Positions 62,133-64,000 of a DNA stretch of 64,000 nt are shown here, piece after piece. The DNA lies in NCBI GenBank assembly GCA_017461985.1, contig JAFTSA010000004.1, positions 62,001-126,000 of the forward strand, given 5' to 3'. Under the pieces are notes generated by a model. That model was not told where the DNA came from. It ran no database searches and worked only from the letters and a program-made list of their open reading frames with translations. The translations under genes and the position numbers were made by a program. The stretch is from Clostridia bacterium (lineage in GTDB: Bacteria > Bacillota > Clostridia > Christensenellales > CAG-917). The number at the start of each line of letters is the position of its first letter. Positions within the stretch are counted from its first letter, which is position 1.

Positions 62133-62301
62133 TGCCAAAAAAACGAAAACGAATAAAAATTTCACTTGCGCGTGCCCGCACACGATAAACTTATATACTT
62201 ATTGCTTGTTTAAGTTTACATTATATACAAGGTAAATTTTGTTCAAAAATCATTTGAGCGCACTTTTTGTTTGACGGATTTTGTCTTGCTTTGTCACCGC
62301 T

Positions 62302-62330
62302 GAATTTTGCTCACTGCCACCACATATCTT
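62302..62330 (+). promoter_or_regulatory. Possible sigma-E promoter of the spoIIIA operon
   Basis: GAATTTT (62302-62308) matches KMATATT at six of seven positions, and CATATCTT (62323-62330) follows after 14 nt, keeping CATA and the final T of the consensus. The start of transcription would fall at about 62336, the ATG itself. The match is weak on the -10 side; TTGCTT-16-TATACA (62202-62229) is an alternative. Confidence 0.3.
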
Positions 62331-62335
62331 TTAGT

Positions 62336-63178
62336 ATGTTTCGTGGACTTATTGACGGACGTCTTGAAAGGGTTTTAGAGGACTTTGACGAGGGTTTAGT
62401 CACCGAGGTTAGGCTTCGTGTTGGCAAGCCTCTTGTCTTCTTTCAAGGGGGCGTAAGGTGTTGTCCACGGACTGAGAGCGGAGTGTACGTTGTCACCCGT
62501 GACGACGTAGATAGGGTGCTTGGCATTGCCAGTGATTTTTCAATCTACGCCGTCAACGACCAACTGACAAAAGGCTATCTTGTCAAAGACGGCATACGGA
62601 TAGGAGTTGTGGGTAGGGGAGTTGTTGAAGGGGGCAGAATTGTCACCGTAAAGGACGTAAACGCCCTTGTGCTTCGCATTCCGCACGAGGTTAAGGGCTG
62701 TGCCGACAAAGTGATAGAAAGGGTTTTAGACGAAGGTTATCCCCACTTGAAATCCACCCTTGTCATATCACCGCCCGGGGCAGGCAAAACAACTCTGCTA
62801 CGTGATATGGCACGGCAGGTGTCCGCGCACCTCAACACCCTTGTCATAGACGAAAGGTTTGAGTTAGGGGGTGTAGACGGCACTCTAGACCTAGGTGAAA
62901 GCGAGGTTATGAGCGGAGTGCCAAAGGCGGTAGCCTACGAATTTGGCGTGCGGTCAACCTCACCTCAACTTATCGTCACAGACGAGCTGTTCCGCCGTGA
63001 AGATATTGAGGCGGTCAAGGATATTATGAGGTGTGGCGTCAAGGTGTTTGCCTCAGTCCACGGCAAAAATTTTGATGATTTGAAACGCAGTGAAACTTTC
63101 GCCCGGATAGAGGAGTGTTTTCAGTGTTTTGTCACCCTTGCACCCATAGGAAAGATAGTGTCAATATATGAAAAGTGA
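62336..63178 (+). CDS. spoIIIAA: Stage III sporulation protein AA
   Basis: SpoIIIAA is the ATPase of the SpoIIIA-SpoIIQ channel between mother cell and forespore. It resembles secretion ATPases: Walker A PPGAGKTT (146-153), VIDERFE, and VTDELFRREDI. The N-terminal EVRLRVGKPL is characteristic. The ATG at 62336 gives 280 residues and is the only reasonable start, yet no ribosome binding site precedes it; a TTG at 62267 would only extend into non-conserved sequence. It overlaps spoIIIAB by 11 nt. Confidence 0.93.
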   Translation: MFRGLIDGRLERVLEDFDEGLVTEVRLRVGKPLVFFQGGVRCCPRTESGVYVVTRDDVDRVLGIASDFSIYAVNDQLTKGYLVKDGIRIGVVGRGVVEGGRIVTVKDVNALVLRIPHEVKGCADKVIERVLDEGYPHLKSTLVISPPGAGKTTLLRDMARQVSAHLNTLVIDERFELGGVDGTLDLGESEVMSGVPKAVAYEFGVRSTSPQLIVTDELFRREDIEAVKDIMRCGVKVFASVHGKNFDDLKRSETFARIEECFQCFVTLAPIGKIVSIYEK

Positions 63179-63677
63179 GATTTTGCGGTTTGTGGCAGGG
63201 GGAGTGCTTGCCCTTGTGTCCACCTATATAGGACTTATGGTGAAGAGAGGATACGCCGAAAAGGTGAAATTCTACAAGGATTTAGTGGAGTTTTGCGGAG
63301 TTTTCAAGGGAGAGTTGTCTTTCAGTATGCCCACAGTCACCGACTTTTGCACCAAGTACGTTAAGGACAAAAAGGGCAAGTGGGTTGACGTAGTCAAGGA
63401 GTATCAAACCGACCTGACCACCAAAGGTAAGTTTGACCGCGACCTAGACAAATGGGAAGTTTTGCACTTGAAAAAAGAGGAAAAGAGCGAAATCCTCCAC
63501 TTTTTGCAGGGCATAGGCAAAACCTCTCTCACCGAGCAAATATCTTTTGTTGACAAATGCAATGTTGTTTTCACCTCTCGTCTTAAACAAGCGGAGGAAG
63601 ATATGAAGAAAAAGGGGAGTATGTACTTCAAGTTGTTTGCCCTTCTTGGGGTGGCACTCCTAGTGATATTGGGCTAG
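63168..63677 (+). CDS. spoIIIAB: Stage III sporulation protein AB
   Basis: This 169-residue protein has spans at both ends (about residues 5-24 and 152-168) and a helical middle part, as in SpoIIIAB, which resembles the GspF platform of secretion systems. Identification rests on length, topology and position between spoIIIAA and spoIIIAC. The start overlaps the spoIIIAA end by 11 nt. Confidence 0.88.
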   Translation: MKSEILRFVAGGVLALVSTYIGLMVKRGYAEKVKFYKDLVEFCGVFKGELSFSMPTVTDFCTKYVKDKKGKWVDVVKEYQTDLTTKGKFDRDLDKWEVLHLKKEEKSEILHFLQGIGKTSLTEQISFVDKCNVVFTSRLKQAEEDMKKKGSMYFKLFALLGVALLVILG

Positions 63678-63678
63678 T

Positions 63679-63876
63679 ATGGGCATTGATATAATTTTGA
63701 AAATTGCAGGCATAGGCATACTGACCGCCATAGTCAGTATGATTCTCAAAAAGAGCGACAGAGATGACGTCGCCACTTTTGCAACCCTTGCAGGGCTCAT
63801 CGTTGTCATAGTCCTTGTGATAGACATGATAAGCGGACTTTTTGACACCATCAAATCCTTGCTGTCTTTGTACTGA
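63679..63876 (+). CDS. spoIIIAC: Stage III sporulation protein AC
   Basis: A 65-residue protein with two membrane spans and the conserved GIGILTAIVSMILKKSDRDD and TLAGLIVVIVL. It starts one base after the spoIIIAB stop and overlaps spoIIIAD by one base (TGATG). Confidence 0.93.
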   Translation: MGIDIILKIAGIGILTAIVSMILKKSDRDDVATFATLAGLIVVIVLVIDMISGLFDTIKSLLSLY

Positions 63877-64000
63877 TGATATTCAAACTGATTTCAATAG
63901 CCTTGATAGGAGTGGTGGTAGTGTTGCTTTTGAAGTCCACCAAGCCGGAGTTTGCGGTGTTTGCCACCATAGTGACGGGAGTTGTTATGGTGATATTGCT
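63876..64000 (+). CDS. spoIIIAD: Stage III sporulation protein AD (3' end outside window)
   Basis: The frame starts MIFKLISIALIGVVVV and runs through KSTKPEFAVFATIVTG to the window end, matching the N-terminus of SpoIIIAD (a KPEFA-like motif after the first span). Only 41 full codons are visible. The rest of the operon (spoIIIAE-AH) is expected downstream. Confidence 0.88.
   Translation, partial: MIFKLISIALIGVVVVLLLKSTKPEFAVFATIVTGVVMVIL

Overview
The window looks like chromosomal DNA of an endospore-forming, low-to-moderate G+C member of the Bacillota, most likely class Clostridia. The evidence is spoIVA, the start of the spoIIIA operon, a SpoIIIE/FtsK translocase, RNase J plus RNase Y, McsA-McsB-ClpC, HemZ, YajC-SecD-SecF as separate proteins, and the conserved orders pgsA-cinA-recA-rny, ruvC-ruvA-ruvB-queA-tgt-yajC and M24 peptidase-efp-spoIIIA. 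Promoters of the sigma-A type (TTGACA-like, 17 bp, TATAAT) and strong GGAGG ribosome binding sites are easy to find. Genus cannot be told from the sequence alone.

Layout. 1-8.2 kb: RNA decay and ribosome assembly (rnjA, a glycosyltransferase, a DUF512 radical SAM protein, der), an aspartate-aminotransferase-like enzyme and spoIVA. 8.3-10.2 kb: a double flavodoxin-like protein and a 62-residue protein. 10.3-10.9 kb: five tRNA genes (Gly, Arg, His, Gln, Lys). 10.9-13.5 kb: a small AT-rich island bracketed by a 22-bp direct repeat that resembles a tRNA 3' end; it holds an orphan 511-residue protein, a candidate 19-residue peptide gene with its own promoter and terminator, and a 70-residue ORF. 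13.5-21.2 kb: small lipoproteins and membrane proteins, then a minus-strand group (phosphodiesterase, RdgB, Na/Pi transporter, SIS isomerase) and dinB. 21.3-31.5 kb: galE-galU-mcsA-mcsB-clpC, hpf, a TIM-barrel epimerase, pgi, a YfbR-like phosphohydrolase and a degenerate ABC ATPase. 31.6-46.3 kb: ruvCAB, queA, tgt, yajC, secD, secF, recJ, rel, an MBL hydrolase and hemZ. 46.4-51.5 kb: rpsO, pnp, a YlxY-like deacetylase on the opposite strand and an M16 peptidase. 51.6-64 kb: ftsK/spoIIIE, rimO, pgsA, cinA, recA, rny, an M24 peptidase, efp and spoIIIAA-AD (the last one cut by the window end).

The housekeeping genes form tight operons with 1-11 nt overlaps. The themes are RNA turnover (RNase J, PNPase, RNase Y), translation (Der, S15, RimO, EF-P, HPF, queuosine synthesis), recombination and repair (RuvABC, RecA, RecJ, Pol IV), stress (Rel, McsB/ClpC) and sporulation.

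The parts that established annotation does not explain are the 10.9-13.5 kb island (direct repeats, TAT-loop palindromes, orphan protein, micropeptide unit with a self-complementary ribosome binding site), a roughly 340-base structured non-coding block at 49.08-49.42 kb, and an ABC-type ATPase at 30.4 kb that keeps its P-loop but has lost nearly all other catalytic signatures.
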